From Armatimonadota bacterium (GTDB lineage Bacteria > Armatimonadota > Zipacnadia > JAUWAU01), in the NCBI GenBank assembly GCA_030601885.1, contig JAUWAU010000004.1:62001-126000 (forward strand): a DNA stretch of 64,000 nt. Direction: 5' to 3'. The position numbers and the translations under genes were made by a program. Numbering within the stretch: position 1 is the first letter of the stretch; each line of letters opens with the position of its first letter. The notes under the pieces are model-generated. The model had not been told where the DNA came from. It did not search any database and saw only the letters and a list, made by a program, of their open reading frames with translations. Positions 1 to 9,038 of this stretch are shown piece by piece.

Positions 1-523
1 GCTGAGTTTTCTGACGGAGCCGCGGGATATCTTCCCCGCGGAAGTACAGATACGGGTGCGCGCCTGGTTTGAGGTCCTCATACCCGCCCGTGTCCGTCGC
101 CGGCGCGACCGTCAATCCAGCGACGTAGACCGCCCGGTCGGCCGGTGCGATTTCCCAACGGACCTCCACCCGGTGCGAGCCTTCGGGCACTGTGAACGTC
201 GAGCCCATTTCCTTCCACTGGGTTCGCACCGTGGTGGAGAAGGTTCGGATGCTCTTCTCACCGCCGTCTTGCGCAACAACGACAGTGCGCGGCGACACAG
301 TTGTCGGCTCTTCGCCGGCTGCGCGAACCCAGTACCAGAGCTTCTTCGGCCCCGGCTCCGGCCTATCGAAGGCCGAGACGTGACCGTTGCCGATCCGCAC
401 TGCATCTCCGCCCACGGGGCTCTCCACGGCTGTCACTCCTCGGTTATCGGCGCCGCGCTGTGTGCCGAAGAGGCAGAGCGAGACGATGGGTATGCACACG
501 GTCAGAATGTAGCGATGTCGCAT
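1..523 (-). CDS. Secreted heparinase/alginate-lyase-like protein, 3' end cut by window edge
   Basis: An open frame starts at ATG 523 and runs off the left edge, showing 174 residues. The first 20 or so (MRHRYILTVCIPIVSLCLFG) form a clear export signal. A beta-sandwich-like stretch follows. The visible part ends in HPYLYFRGEDIPRLRQK, which resembles the motif (HPRLLFTxEDxPxLR) found just before the alpha-toroid of heparinase II/III-type polysaccharide lyases and DUF4962 proteins. The catalytic part lies outside the window, so substrate cannot be judged. It fits the other secreted glycan-active genes nearby. The frame is confident; the family call rests on one motif. Confidence 0.65.
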   Translation of the reverse strand, partial: MRHRYILTVCIPIVSLCLFGTQRGADNRGVTAVESPVGGDAVRIGNGHVSAFDRPEPGPKKLWYWVRAAGEEPTTVSPRTVVVAQDGGEKSIRTFSTTVRTQWKEMGSTFTVPEGSHRVEVRWEIAPADRAVYVAGLTVAPATDTGGYEDLKPGAHPYLYFRGEDIPRLRQKTQ

Positions 524-540
524 GATGTGGCCCTCACACC

Positions 541-620
541 GGGATGTAGACCCCACCCTGGCCCTCCCCGCAAGCGGGGCTTACCATTACCCACAACTCC
601 CATCGGGGGAGAAGGAAGCG
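541..620. repeat. Dispersed repeat with CCCCGCAAGCGGGG palindrome
   Basis: The stretch contains CCCCGCAAGCGGGG and, about 35 bases on, a TCGGGGGAGAAGGAAGCGG segment. A related palindrome with longer C and G runs occurs inside addA at 31601-31640. It abuts the IS3 orfA remnant and supplies the remnant's nonsense C-terminus. Confidence 0.45.
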
Positions 621-835
621 GCCAGCGAGAAGCCGAGCACAATGTCGTCTAATCGAGTCAAGCCTCGCCACAGCACCTTCACCCCAGGAGGCGGGTCGCT
701 GCGGCGGGCCCTACGCCGCACCAACGAATCGGCCAGCTCGTACTGGCGACAGAGCTGCGCAATTCCCTTCTCCCCGCTGAGCCACTCCTCTACCACTCGC
801 CGCTTGAATTCTGGCTTGAACTTCCGGTATGCCAT
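587..835 (-). pseudogene. IS3-family OrfA transposase remnant
   Basis: The first 43 or so residues (MAYRKFKPEFKRRVVEEW...) match the helix-turn-helix N-terminus of IS3/IS911 OrfA, the DNA-binding half of the transposase. OrfA is normally about 90-100 residues and is followed by OrfB with a DDE core. Here similarity stops after ADSLVRR near 703, the rest of the 82-residue frame is low-complexity, and no OrfB follows. I could not find flanking terminal inverted repeats. It is a decayed insertion sequence, probably non-functional. Confidence 0.75.
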
Positions 836-1029
836 CGCCTCGGCTCCCTCCCCGGTCGGCTGCTGAGCCGCCGGTTATGATGAGCCGAAACCCACTAATT
901 CTCCTCCCACCACTGGTCTGGTACTTGGGGTGCAGTCCCCCTCTTCAGCCACCGGGCAGGCGCCTAACTGCTCCTCCCCACCGACAATCTTTACACGCAC
1001 CCCGACCGGCTCGGCACCGTGCTCGGTGC

Positions 1030-3324
1030 CTACCGCTCTGGTTCACCCGGCGGGCCGGGTACGCTCGCCGGCTCGCCATGCTCGGGCACACGGAACACGC
1101 GCACCGCGTGTGGTGGCAGCGTCTGGCTCAGCGTGCGATCCTCCACGTCGGGCTGCGCGTCGCCGGCGAAATACGGCTGGACGGGCTGCGGTGGCGCGAA
1201 CGGGAGGCGAATGCGCGCCGTCAGGGTCTCAGGCGTCGGGTTGACCGCGATAAGTGCCTGCTCCCCGCCGTCACCGATCAGCGCGGCATGAACGCCCGCT
1301 GGCTCCGCCTCGAGCCCACGCGGGCCTTTGGGCGCCAGCAGTGCCGGGGTGAGATCCCGGAGCTCCTCGTTGGTCCGCACGACCGCACGCCAGAGCTCCG
1401 GGCAATCTCTGGGCAGGAGAAGCTCCGGAGCGCCGCGTCGAGAAGGTATATGATACGCACTGTACACCATGCCACGAGCTCCGTGAACTATGGCCAGATA
1501 GACCATGCAGCGTAGCTCCTCCGGCGTGGGCGGCCGTCCCTCGCCTGACTTGCTCAGCCCCTGCCCGATCCGCCACGCCAGTCCGTCCGTTTGTACAGCG
1601 GCCCACACCGGTTTCAGCCCCCAGACCGGGCGCCGTGCCAGATCCAGTTGCTCCGCGAGCGTCGTTAGAGGCCAATAGATGATCGGCCGCGACTCGGTGA
1701 GCAGGACGTCTGCGCCGCTATCGTGCTGAAGCGCATACGGGGGGCCGGCCGGCGGCCCTATGACCGGGTGATACGGATCCAGGCTGGCGAAGCGCGCCCT
1801 CAGCTCGGCACCCACGGCCGGGGAAGCCGAAGGGTGCCCGGGCGCTTCGACGACGTACCAGCCGAGAAGCGCCGGGTGCGCCGCGAGACGCCGCAGGGAC
1901 GCACCGGTGCGCATGGACGTTGACGGCTGCAGGACGACCACAACCTTGATGCCGCGCAGGTGGGCCTCATCGAGGAAATCAAGCCTGATGGCGTCTCCGG
2001 GCGCGAAGACGCAATTGAAACCCGCCTCGGCGAGGCGCTTCAGTATCTTGGCGCTTTCGATGCCCAGAACGCCGATAGGGAACATGGGCCGACCGCTGAT
2101 GCGCAGCACGCCGTATTGGTCATATCCGATCTCCCAGCGCCGGGACTCCAGCACCCAGAGCGGAGCGCGCGCTGCGAGAAGGCGCCCGCGACGTGCGCGT
2201 GCCGTCACTACCAACTCGTACTTGCCGGGTCGCAGGCTGCCCGTGGGCGCCCGCAGCTCTCGTTCGCGGCAATCCGCGCCTTCCGTGATGCTAACGCCAA
2301 CCTCCAGGCCGTCGCCAGACGTATCGCGCAGCACCGCGGTGAGCTTGATCTGCTCAGCGATCGGCTGCGCCGCATTGATCCGGCACAGGGCACGATACGT
2401 ATCGGTCGGCATGGTCGAGAGAACGGAGCTGCGGAAGGCGGGCACGATCGGGTGCACCTCGACCAGTGAGGGCGCCTCGAACACGATTTGCTCGAAGACG
2501 CGCAGCCGCTTGGAGTCAAAGAAGGTGAGTGTGGCCGTGTGTCGCTGCTTCACGTCGAATGGGTACGCAATGTCGAGCACTGTCTCAGCGTTCGGGGCCA
2601 AGTTAAACGGGACCGACTGCGTCACTGTATGGCTCTTTTCCGCCGTCGCCACCAGTTCAGCAATGCCGTCGATCTGGAACTTGCCCGCGTTGTGCACCCG
2701 GGCCTGCGCGATCCGTTTGTTCGGCAGGCCCACCACGAGCCCGGGCAGGAGCATTTCCGCTTCGAGTCTATTCGGATACGCCACGACAGCGACATCATCA
2801 ACCGTGAGCACTCCCTTGCCCCCGACTCGAAACAACAGCATGCCATAATGGGCCGCCGGGCTCACAGGAAAATGGCAGGACATGAGCCGCCACGGCTTCG
2901 CCGCAGGCAAGGGGCGAAACTCGAGTTGAACCGGCGGCTGCTCCCATAACCTCTCGGGGGCTGGCCCGTGTGATGTCGCCAACGCAATTGTGACTCGTGG
3001 TGTCCTGCGGGTATGGTAGTAACACGTGACCAGGAGCTCGTTGGCGTCGCCCAGCTCGAAGGGATCCGAATACCCGAAGAAGTCGGCGAGCTCGAAATTG
3101 CTCGCCAGAGCCAGAGCTGCCCGCCCGGAGCGGGCGGTGGGCACCAGCCCTCCCGCTCCCATCGCCATACGTCCCCCTCCCTCGAACGACCAAGCGGCCG
3201 GACCGCCGTCCTCGGCGACCTCCTCGAATCCGCCGTTGGCCACGAGGTTCTGGGCCGCCAGCTCTGACGCCGGCGCGCACGCGATCACGACCAAGACGCT
3301 GCTCGAGAGCCAATGCTTCATCAT
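1030..3324 (-). CDS. Secreted glycosidase-like protein, jelly-roll module plus TIM barrel
   Basis: The start is taken at ATG 3324 because MMKHWLSSSVLVVIACAPA is a signal peptide cleaved near residues 24-25; the 51 codons upstream look non-coding. The mature 740 residues begin with NLVANGGFEEV, typical of a CBM4/9-type jelly roll (about 26-190). Beta-rich segments follow to about residue 400. From ISGRPMFPIGVLG (about 405) the protein looks like a GH2/GH42-type TIM barrel, with WYVVEAPGHP near 490 and a beta-sandwich C-terminus. I could not assign the catalytic acids, so an enzyme is likely but not shown. It is divergent from the hydantoinase-B gene. A Pro/Gly-rich end closes the protein. Confidence 0.7.
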   Translation of the reverse strand: MMKHWLSSSVLVVIACAPASELAAQNLVANGGFEEVAEDGGPAAWSFEGGGRMAMGAGGLVPTARSGRAALALASNFELADFFGYSDPFELGDANELLVTCYYHTRRTPRVTIALATSHGPAPERLWEQPPVQLEFRPLPAAKPWRLMSCHFPVSPAAHYGMLLFRVGGKGVLTVDDVAVVAYPNRLEAEMLLPGLVVGLPNKRIAQARVHNAGKFQIDGIAELVATAEKSHTVTQSVPFNLAPNAETVLDIAYPFDVKQRHTATLTFFDSKRLRVFEQIVFEAPSLVEVHPIVPAFRSSVLSTMPTDTYRALCRINAAQPIAEQIKLTAVLRDTSGDGLEVGVSITEGADCRERELRAPTGSLRPGKYELVVTARARRGRLLAARAPLWVLESRRWEIGYDQYGVLRISGRPMFPIGVLGIESAKILKRLAEAGFNCVFAPGDAIRLDFLDEAHLRGIKVVVVLQPSTSMRTGASLRRLAAHPALLGWYVVEAPGHPSASPAVGAELRARFASLDPYHPVIGPPAGPPYALQHDSGADVLLTESRPIIYWPLTTLAEQLDLARRPVWGLKPVWAAVQTDGLAWRIGQGLSKSGEGRPPTPEELRCMVYLAIVHGARGMVYSAYHIPSRRGAPELLLPRDCPELWRAVVRTNEELRDLTPALLAPKGPRGLEAEPAGVHAALIGDGGEQALIAVNPTPETLTARIRLPFAPPQPVQPYFAGDAQPDVEDRTLSQTLPPHAVRVFRVPEHGEPASVPGPPGEPER

Positions 3325-3543
3325 AGCCTCGCTGGGGCTCGTGCGGCTCCTGTGGAACCGTGTGGCCGAGAGCCGCCGCCCAGGTACTCTTCGGCAGACG
3401 AGGTGCAGCTTCCTACCTGTGGCACAGCAGTTTCGGTCGCGGGCACGGGCCGGGTCCAGGAGGTCACCCATCGGCACCGGCGAATCTCGCGCGTGGCAGA
3501 GCGCAGTGCACCAGGCTCAGGGGATGGGCCGGTGTTTGAGCCG

Positions 3544-5313
3544 ATGGAAACAAGTCCGATCAGGCTCGAGATCTTTCGACACCTCCTTACGGCCATCGCC
3601 GAGGAAATGGGCGTAGCGCTGTGTCGCGCCAGTTACTCGCCGAACATCAAGGAACGGCGCGACTTCTCGTGTGCCATTTTCGACGCAAAGGCCGAGATGA
3701 TAGCGCAGGCCGCCCACATCCCGGTGCACCTTGGGGCCATGCCCCTCTCGGTGCGCGCCGCCGTGGATGCGCTGCGCTTTGAGCGCGGCGACGTGGTCAT
3801 TCTCAACGACCCATACTGTGGCGGCACGCACCTGCCCGATATCACGCTCATCTCCCCGGTCTTCCGCGCCGGCGAGGCCGAGCCGATCCTGTTCGTGGCC
3901 AACCGGGCGCATCATGCGGACGTTGGCGGCGCGTTCCCAGGATCGCTCTCGCTGTCCACGGATATCTACCAAGAGGGCATCCGCATCCCGCCCGTGAAGT
4001 TGGTGGCGGCGGGTCGCCAGGATGAAACGCTGCTCGGCCTCATCCTGCGCAACGTGCGCACGCCGGCCGAGCGCGAAGGAGATATCGCCGCGCAGTCCGC
4101 CGCGAACGACATTGGAACTCGTCGCTGCGGCCAACTGCTAGACAAGTACGGCAATGAGGCGCTCAGGTACGCCGGGGCTCTGCAGGATTACGCCGAGCAG
4201 CTCGTGCGCGACGCCATCCGCCGCATTCCCGATGGCGTCTATACTTATGAGGACCGGCTGGACGACGACGGCGTGACCGACGCCCCCGTCCCCATTGTCG
4301 CCGCCGTTACGGTCGAAGGCGACTCCACCACCGTGGATTTCACCGGCTCAGCAGCGCAGGTGCGCGGAAGCGTGAACGCGGTGTACGCTGTGACCGTCTC
4401 GGCCGTGGCGTACGTCTTCCGCACTCTCGTGCCCGGCGACGCTCCACTGAACGCGGGAACCATGCGTCCCATCACGGTACTGGCTCCCGAGGGCACTGTG
4501 GTGAACGCGCAACTGCCCGCTGCCGTGGCCGCCGGCAATGTGGAAGCGTCTCAGCGGATCGTCGATGTCGTGTTCGGGGCGCTGGCGTCGGCGCTCCCGG
4601 ATACCGTGCCGGCGGCCAGTTACGGGACGATGAGCAACGTGACACTGGGCGGGACGGATCCGCGCACTCGGGCCCCGTTTGCGTACTACGAGACAATTGC
4701 CGGCGGGATGGGTGCCCGGCCGTCCGCTGATGGCCTCGACGGCGTGCATTGCCATATGACCAACACCCTCAACACGCCCATCGAGGCGCTCGAATTCAGC
4801 GCCCCGGTGCGGGTGTTGCACTACGCAGTACGCCGAGGCTCAGGAGGCAGCGGCAAGTGGCGCGGTGGGGACGGGCTCCGCCGTGACATTCAGGTGCTGG
4901 CAGACTGCGAGATGTCGATCATGGCGGACCGGCATCGTTTCGGCCCGTACGGGCTGGCGGGGGGCGATGCCGGCAAGCCCGGCCGCAGCCTGCTGCTCAG
5001 GGGTGACGCGGAGCGCGAATTGCCGAGCAAGTGCAACCTACGCCTGGAGCGGGGCGATATCGTCAGCATCCGCACCCCCGGCGGCGGGGGATGGGGGGAG
5101 CCGGCTCGGCAGGCCACCACAGTGGTCAGTGGCCAGCGCTCAGTGACCAGCCGCCACAGGCGGTGCTGTGGTTTTGCTCAAGCTTTTCGCCCTGGAGGAG
5201 CTGTGGAAAAGCTTGAACGCGAAAGTGACTCACTGCTCGGTGGTCAGCCGCCACAGGCGGTGCTGTGGTTTTGCTCAAGCTTTTCGCCCTGGAGGAGCTG
5301 TGGAAAAGCTTGA
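3544..5313 (+). CDS. hyuB: Hydantoinase B / 5-oxoprolinase-type subunit, with repeat-derived tail
   Basis: This belongs to the HyuB family, which with HyuA hydrolyses hydantoins or 5-oxoproline using ATP. The N-terminus (RLEIFRHLLTAIAEEMG), SYSPNIKERRDFSCA, DPYCGGTHLPD (about 89-99) and the terminal Gly-rich TPGGGGWGEP (near 520) are classic HyuB. GTG at 3532 is an alternative start four codons earlier. Family members end just after the GGGGWG motif; here about 65 extra residues are translated from a 97-bp tandem repeat. No hyuA neighbour is present on either side, so the usual partner is elsewhere or missing. The family call is firm; the substrate is unknown. Confidence 0.85.
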   Translation: METSPIRLEIFRHLLTAIAEEMGVALCRASYSPNIKERRDFSCAIFDAKAEMIAQAAHIPVHLGAMPLSVRAAVDALRFERGDVVILNDPYCGGTHLPDITLISPVFRAGEAEPILFVANRAHHADVGGAFPGSLSLSTDIYQEGIRIPPVKLVAAGRQDETLLGLILRNVRTPAEREGDIAAQSAANDIGTRRCGQLLDKYGNEALRYAGALQDYAEQLVRDAIRRIPDGVYTYEDRLDDDGVTDAPVPIVAAVTVEGDSTTVDFTGSAAQVRGSVNAVYAVTVSAVAYVFRTLVPGDAPLNAGTMRPITVLAPEGTVVNAQLPAAVAAGNVEASQRIVDVVFGALASALPDTVPAASYGTMSNVTLGGTDPRTRAPFAYYETIAGGMGARPSADGLDGVHCHMTNTLNTPIEALEFSAPVRVLHYAVRRGSGGSGKWRGGDGLRRDIQVLADCEMSIMADRHRFGPYGLAGGDAGKPGRSLLLRGDAERELPSKCNLRLERGDIVSIRTPGGGGWGEPARQATTVVSGQRSVTSRHRRCCGFAQAFRPGGAVEKLERESDSLLGGQPPQAVLWFCSSFSPWRSCGKA

Positions 5314-5327
5314 ACGCGAAAGTGACT
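5134..5327. repeat. 97-bp tandem duplication with internal hairpins
   Basis: Two units (5134-5230 and 5231-5327) share an identical 80-bp core at 5151-5230 and 5248-5327, preceded by 17 bases that match at 12 positions. Each core holds a 9-bp inverted repeat, CAAGCTTTT and AAAAGCTTG, around a 19-base loop. The period is not a multiple of three, so the two copies are read in different frames in the hyuB tail. Confidence 0.9.
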
Positions 5328-6296
5328 GATGGCCTGGTGTCGGAAAACGCTCTGCCGCCTCCGGTCAAAGGCGTCTCGTGGGCCAAATGGGCGCTGCGGC
5401 TGGCTCTTTCCGTCGCCATACTGTTCTTTCTGGTGCGCTACCTGTACTTGAGCTGGCGCAGCGCCTCAGCGTACGAGTGGCACTTCAGCCCCGTTCCGCT
5501 ATCTCTGTCGCTGGTCGCGTTGCTCATGGCCCAAGCGCTGGCCGGGGCATGTTGGCACTTGATCTTCCATGTGCTCGGCACCACGACCAGTCTGCGCGCC
5601 AGCTACCGAGCCCTGCTCCTGGGTCAATTGGCGAAGTACGTCCCCGGCAAAGTACTCACGCTCGTGGCCCGCGTCCATCTGATGAAGGCAGCCGGCGTGC
5701 GGGGTGAGACGACGCTGGCGGCGCAGGTCATTGAGGTGGCCGCGCTGTGCGTATCGGGGGTGGCGGTAGGAGCCGTGTTCGGCCTCGGTTCGCCTCAGCT
5801 TCTGTCCAATAAGGGCTTTCACGGCCTCTTGCTGGTTGTTCCTCTCGGCCTGATGGCGATGCACCCCGTGGTGCTCCAGCGACCGGTGGCGTTCGCCGCG
5901 CGGAAGTTGGGCCGCCGCGCGGTGCGCCTGCGTGTCGCATACGGGAGCCTGTTGGCGATCACCTTTTGCTACGCGTTCGTATGGATCGCCTTTGGCATCG
6001 GCGTGTACTGCCTGTCCGCCGCGGTGAGCGCAGCCCCCGGCCACCTTTGGACGTACGTCGGCGCGTATGCGCTTGCCTGGGTAGCTGGGTTTGTCAGCTT
6101 CTTGACGCCGGCGGGCCTCGGCGTGCGGGAGGCTGCCTTCGCCGCGCTCCTGAGCCCGCAGCTCGGCGCTGCGCCCGCCGTAGCCCTGGCGCTCCTGGCG
6201 CGCCTGTGGGTCACCGCAGGTGAGATCGTGTGCGCGGCGGCCGTTTCAAACTTCCGCCTCAGATCGCTACTGCCGCACAGCCGGGAGCCGCAATGA
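5322..6296 (+). CDS. Lysylphosphatidylglycerol synthase TM-family (flippase-like) membrane protein
   Basis: An integral membrane protein of about 324 residues with roughly eight hydrophobic segments. LGQLAKYVPGKVLTLVAR near the first third and FLTPAGLGVREAAF near the end are hallmark sequences of the LPG_synthase_TM/UPF0104 family (the AglD and MprF flippase-domain superfamily). These proteins handle polyprenyl- or amino-acyl-lipids in the cytoplasmic membrane. The gene overlaps the next one by 4 bp (ATGA), so both are probably one operon that modifies lipid-linked sugars. GTG 5322 is chosen because the longer frame from ATG 5265 starts inside the tandem repeat; the start is uncertain. Confidence 0.8.
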   Translation: MTDGLVSENALPPPVKGVSWAKWALRLALSVAILFFLVRYLYLSWRSASAYEWHFSPVPLSLSLVALLMAQALAGACWHLIFHVLGTTTSLRASYRALLLGQLAKYVPGKVLTLVARVHLMKAAGVRGETTLAAQVIEVAALCVSGVAVGAVFGLGSPQLLSNKGFHGLLLVVPLGLMAMHPVVLQRPVAFAARKLGRRAVRLRVAYGSLLAITFCYAFVWIAFGIGVYCLSAAVSAAPGHLWTYVGAYALAWVAGFVSFLTPAGLGVREAAFAALLSPQLGAAPAVALALLARLWVTAGEIVCAAAVSNFRLRSLLPHSREPQ

Positions 6297-8041
6297 CGCA
6301 CCCATTACGCCAGAGCAGATCCACACACGGCGCCCGGGGCACTTCCCTTGAGGGGCACCGGGCGGCGATACCGCTGCTCCTGGCCTTTTGCGCCCTCATC
6401 TATCTCTTCCGCCTCGGAGCGATGCCGCTCTGGGAGCCCGATGAGCCACGGTACGCGGAAGTAGCCCGTGAGATGCTGGAGTCGGGCGACTTCGTCACCT
6501 CCCGCTACGACTATGTGCGCTACCTGAAGAAGCCGCCGCTGCTCTTTTGGATGACTGCCGCCTCGTTCGCGCTGGTGGGCAAGACCGAGTTCGCCGCGCG
6601 TCTCCCCTCCGCGCTGGCGGGGATCGGCAGTGCCGTCGTGTGCTATGTGCTGGCCCGCAGCATGTTTGGCGGTCTCGCGGGGCTGTTCGCCGGCGGCATT
6701 CTCGCCACGAGCCTGCTGCAGTTCGCCCTTGCGCGCGTCGTCCGCTTCGATGGGCCGCTGACGCTCTTCGTCAGCCTCGCCCTGCTTCTGTTCTGGCTCG
6801 GTCATCAGGAGCCTGATCCCCGTCGGGCGGGGCGTGTCTTTCTGGCGATGTATCCGGTGCTGGCGCTGGCCATGCTGGTGAAGGGCCCGGTCGGGCCGGG
6901 GCTGGTGGGGTTGATCGTCTTCATCTACCTGCTGGCGACGCGCAACCTGCGGATGATCGCCCGGATGCGGCTTCCACTCGGGCTCATCATCTTTGCGGCG
7001 GTCGCCGCGCCCTGGTTCGTGCTGGCCGAGCGGGCGAATCCGGGCGCTGCCAGGTTCTTCCTGCTGGGGGAGAACGTGAGCCGATTCACCGCCGCTGCGG
7101 GCGGGCATCCGGCGCCCGTGTGGTTCTATGTGCCCGTGCTACTGGTCGGCATGTTTCCGTGGACCGGGCTGTTGCCTGCCGCCATCTGGCACGGCATCCG
7201 CTACCGTCGAGACGACGAGCCGCAGCGCGACAACGGCGCCATCCTGTGTCTCACTTGGGCGGCCGTCACCGTCGGGTTCTTCTCGCTCAGCGGGAGCAAG
7301 GTGGAAGCGTACGTGCTGCCCGCCTGGCCGGCGCTCGCCGCACTTAGCGGGAGCGTCTTGGCGCGCTTCGCTCAGGGGCAAGGCCCCCGGGGCGCATGGC
7401 GCTGGGCATACGCAGCCTCGCTCGGGGCGGTACTGGCACTTGTGCTCGCGGCAGGCATCGGAGGGACCATCTTTGTGCGCAGCGGCAGCAGTGTGCCGTC
7501 CGCTGCCGTGCCCGGCCTGACAGCGGCGCTTCTCGTGCCGACCACGATCTCCGGAGTCCTTGTACTCGCCGCCCTGTTCACCAGGCGTGTCTCGGCGTTC
7601 GTGCTGATGACTGCTGCCCTCGGCGGCCTCATGGTGGCACTTGCCGGCGTGATGGTGTCTGTGGGCGCCGAACGCTCCCTTAAGCCGCTGGCGCTGCGGG
7701 CGAAAGCGGAGCTGCGGCGTGATGAGCTTCTCGTCGCGTACCAATGCATCGAACGTGACCTGTGCTACTATGCCGAGCATCCGCTCATCGTGGTCGGCGG
7801 CGCACCCAGCGAATTCGACTTCGATCGCGACGGCGCGCGCCGCGACGACATGTGGGTGCCGGAGCCCGCCCGTATGCTCGACCTGCTGCGCTCAGCGAAG
7901 CGTGTACTTGCCTTTTCCCCGCGCCGGGACTATGGGGAGCTCAGAAGCGACTATGACGGGCCCCTATATGTGCTGGACGAGCGCAATGGCATTATCTTAT
8001 TCTCTAACAGGCCGCCGCGATACGCCGGCACGCGCGAGTGA
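6293..8041 (+). CDS. GT39-type (ArnT/PMT_2) polyprenyl-phosphate glycosyltransferase
   Basis: An approximately 582-residue multi-pass protein. The first luminal loop carries WEPDEPRYAEVAREML (about 47-62), followed by RYDYVRYLKKPPLLFWM; the acidic DEPRYAE loop and KPPL are diagnostic of ArnT/PMT_2 glycosyltransferases that move a sugar from an undecaprenyl carrier to lipid A, protein or glycan outside the membrane. About 11-12 hydrophobic segments follow, then a short soluble C-terminus. It starts at ATG 6293, overlapping the upstream membrane protein by 4 bp, which argues for translational coupling and a joint role in envelope glycosylation. The acceptor cannot be told from the sequence. Confidence 0.85.
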   Translation: MTHPLRQSRSTHGARGTSLEGHRAAIPLLLAFCALIYLFRLGAMPLWEPDEPRYAEVAREMLESGDFVTSRYDYVRYLKKPPLLFWMTAASFALVGKTEFAARLPSALAGIGSAVVCYVLARSMFGGLAGLFAGGILATSLLQFALARVVRFDGPLTLFVSLALLLFWLGHQEPDPRRAGRVFLAMYPVLALAMLVKGPVGPGLVGLIVFIYLLATRNLRMIARMRLPLGLIIFAAVAAPWFVLAERANPGAARFFLLGENVSRFTAAAGGHPAPVWFYVPVLLVGMFPWTGLLPAAIWHGIRYRRDDEPQRDNGAILCLTWAAVTVGFFSLSGSKVEAYVLPAWPALAALSGSVLARFAQGQGPRGAWRWAYAASLGAVLALVLAAGIGGTIFVRSGSSVPSAAVPGLTAALLVPTTISGVLVLAALFTRRVSAFVLMTAALGGLMVALAGVMVSVGAERSLKPLALRAKAELRRDELLVAYQCIERDLCYYAEHPLIVVGGAPSEFDFDRDGARRDDMWVPEPARMLDLLRSAKRVLAFSPRRDYGELRSDYDGPLYVLDERNGIILFSNRPPRYAGTRE

Positions 8042-8093
8042 CGGGGGAGTACTTGCGCGCTGATACCCACGGGGCGATCCGCACAGTAATGGC

Positions 8094-8134
8094 GACAGGG
8101 ACAGCTTCCACGAGCGTGGAGGGCTGTCCCTGTC
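8094..8134. terminator. Perfect hairpin between convergent genes, probable bidirectional terminator
   Basis: GACAGGGACAGC and GCTGTCCCTGTC form 12-bp perfect arms, with CCAC/GTGG pairing further inside. The hairpin lies between the convergent GT39 and RDD genes. There is no long U-run, so termination is inferred from position and stability. Confidence 0.5.
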
Positions 8135-8171
8135 TGTACATCCGGCTCTGCATCTGTCCTACAGGCCGAGG

Positions 8172-9038
8172 TTATCCAGTGCGCACGACGTACGTCCCGG
8201 CGAGTTTATCGTGCCAGCCTTGGGATTCGGGGTCCCAGATCATCCAGAGCAGGCCCAGGCCGCACGGCATCGCCGCGATGAAATAGCACACCCATCGCAG
8301 CACCGCCGTCCCGAAGCCTATCGGCGTGCCATCAGTGTTCACGACTTTGAGGCTGCAGGCCATCATGCCGACGGTCTGCCCGCGCCAGGCGAGCAGTACG
8401 GTGCAGTACGCAAAGGTGACGAGTAAGCTCAGTGGCAGGGCGATGATGTTTGCCATAGCCCCGACTTCCTCATCGGCCATGCCGTTCGCGGCGCCTGCCA
8501 TCCCACACAGGATGCCGATCGGAAAGCCGACAATGAAGCCGCCTATGTTCAGTATGACGGTGTCCAGCGCCCACGCCGCGAGCCGCCACCAGAAGCCGGC
8601 GTGTTCCACGGTGACCTCGCCGGTAGGGCGATACGTTGGCACGTAGGGCCGGACCCGTGGGTAGGTGGGCGGTGGGGGTGGCAAGGCAACCCCCTGGGGC
8701 GCCGCGGTCGCGTAGGCCGGCGGTGGCGGGTACGGAGTCGGCGGTGGGCCTGCCCGCGGCTGGCCGTGTGAGGGCTGTGGGAGGGCCATCGCCGGATTCG
8801 CTCGTGGTGGTGCTGGAGGTTCGGGAACGCTGAGGAGCCCCGCCTTCTTGGCGCCGGACTCGGGTTCTCGCAGGCCCCCTGACCCTTCGGGCGGAGTCCC
8901 GACCAGAGGCGCACGCATGGGAGCCACGCCGGCCCGTGGGGGCTCAGGGGCCGCTGACGCTCCGTCCAGTGGGGCGCTGCAGTTCCAGCAGGCTTGCACC
9001 CGCTCCAGGTTGCCGCATCCGCACCTCGGGCAGTCCAT
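8172..9038 (-). CDS. RDD-family membrane protein with N-terminal zinc ribbon and proline-rich linker
   Basis: The start is set at ATG 9038 because MDCPRCGCGNLERVQACWNC begins a zinc ribbon (Cys 3, 6, 17, 20). A long Pro/Ala-rich linker (about 80-150) leads to an RDD domain: HAGFWWRLAAWALDTVIL, then several membrane segments and a final GWHDKLAGTYVV. RDD domains are small membrane modules of uncertain, possibly transport, function. The zinc ribbon plus proline linker suggests a cytoplasmic protein-binding arm. It is convergent with the GT39 gene. No function beyond the family is claimed. Confidence 0.8.
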   Translation of the reverse strand: MDCPRCGCGNLERVQACWNCSAPLDGASAAPEPPRAGVAPMRAPLVGTPPEGSGGLREPESGAKKAGLLSVPEPPAPPRANPAMALPQPSHGQPRAGPPPTPYPPPPAYATAAPQGVALPPPPPTYPRVRPYVPTYRPTGEVTVEHAGFWWRLAAWALDTVILNIGGFIVGFPIGILCGMAGAANGMADEEVGAMANIIALPLSLLVTFAYCTVLLAWRGQTVGMMACSLKVVNTDGTPIGFGTAVLRWVCYFIAAMPCGLGLLWMIWDPESQGWHDKLAGTYVVRTG

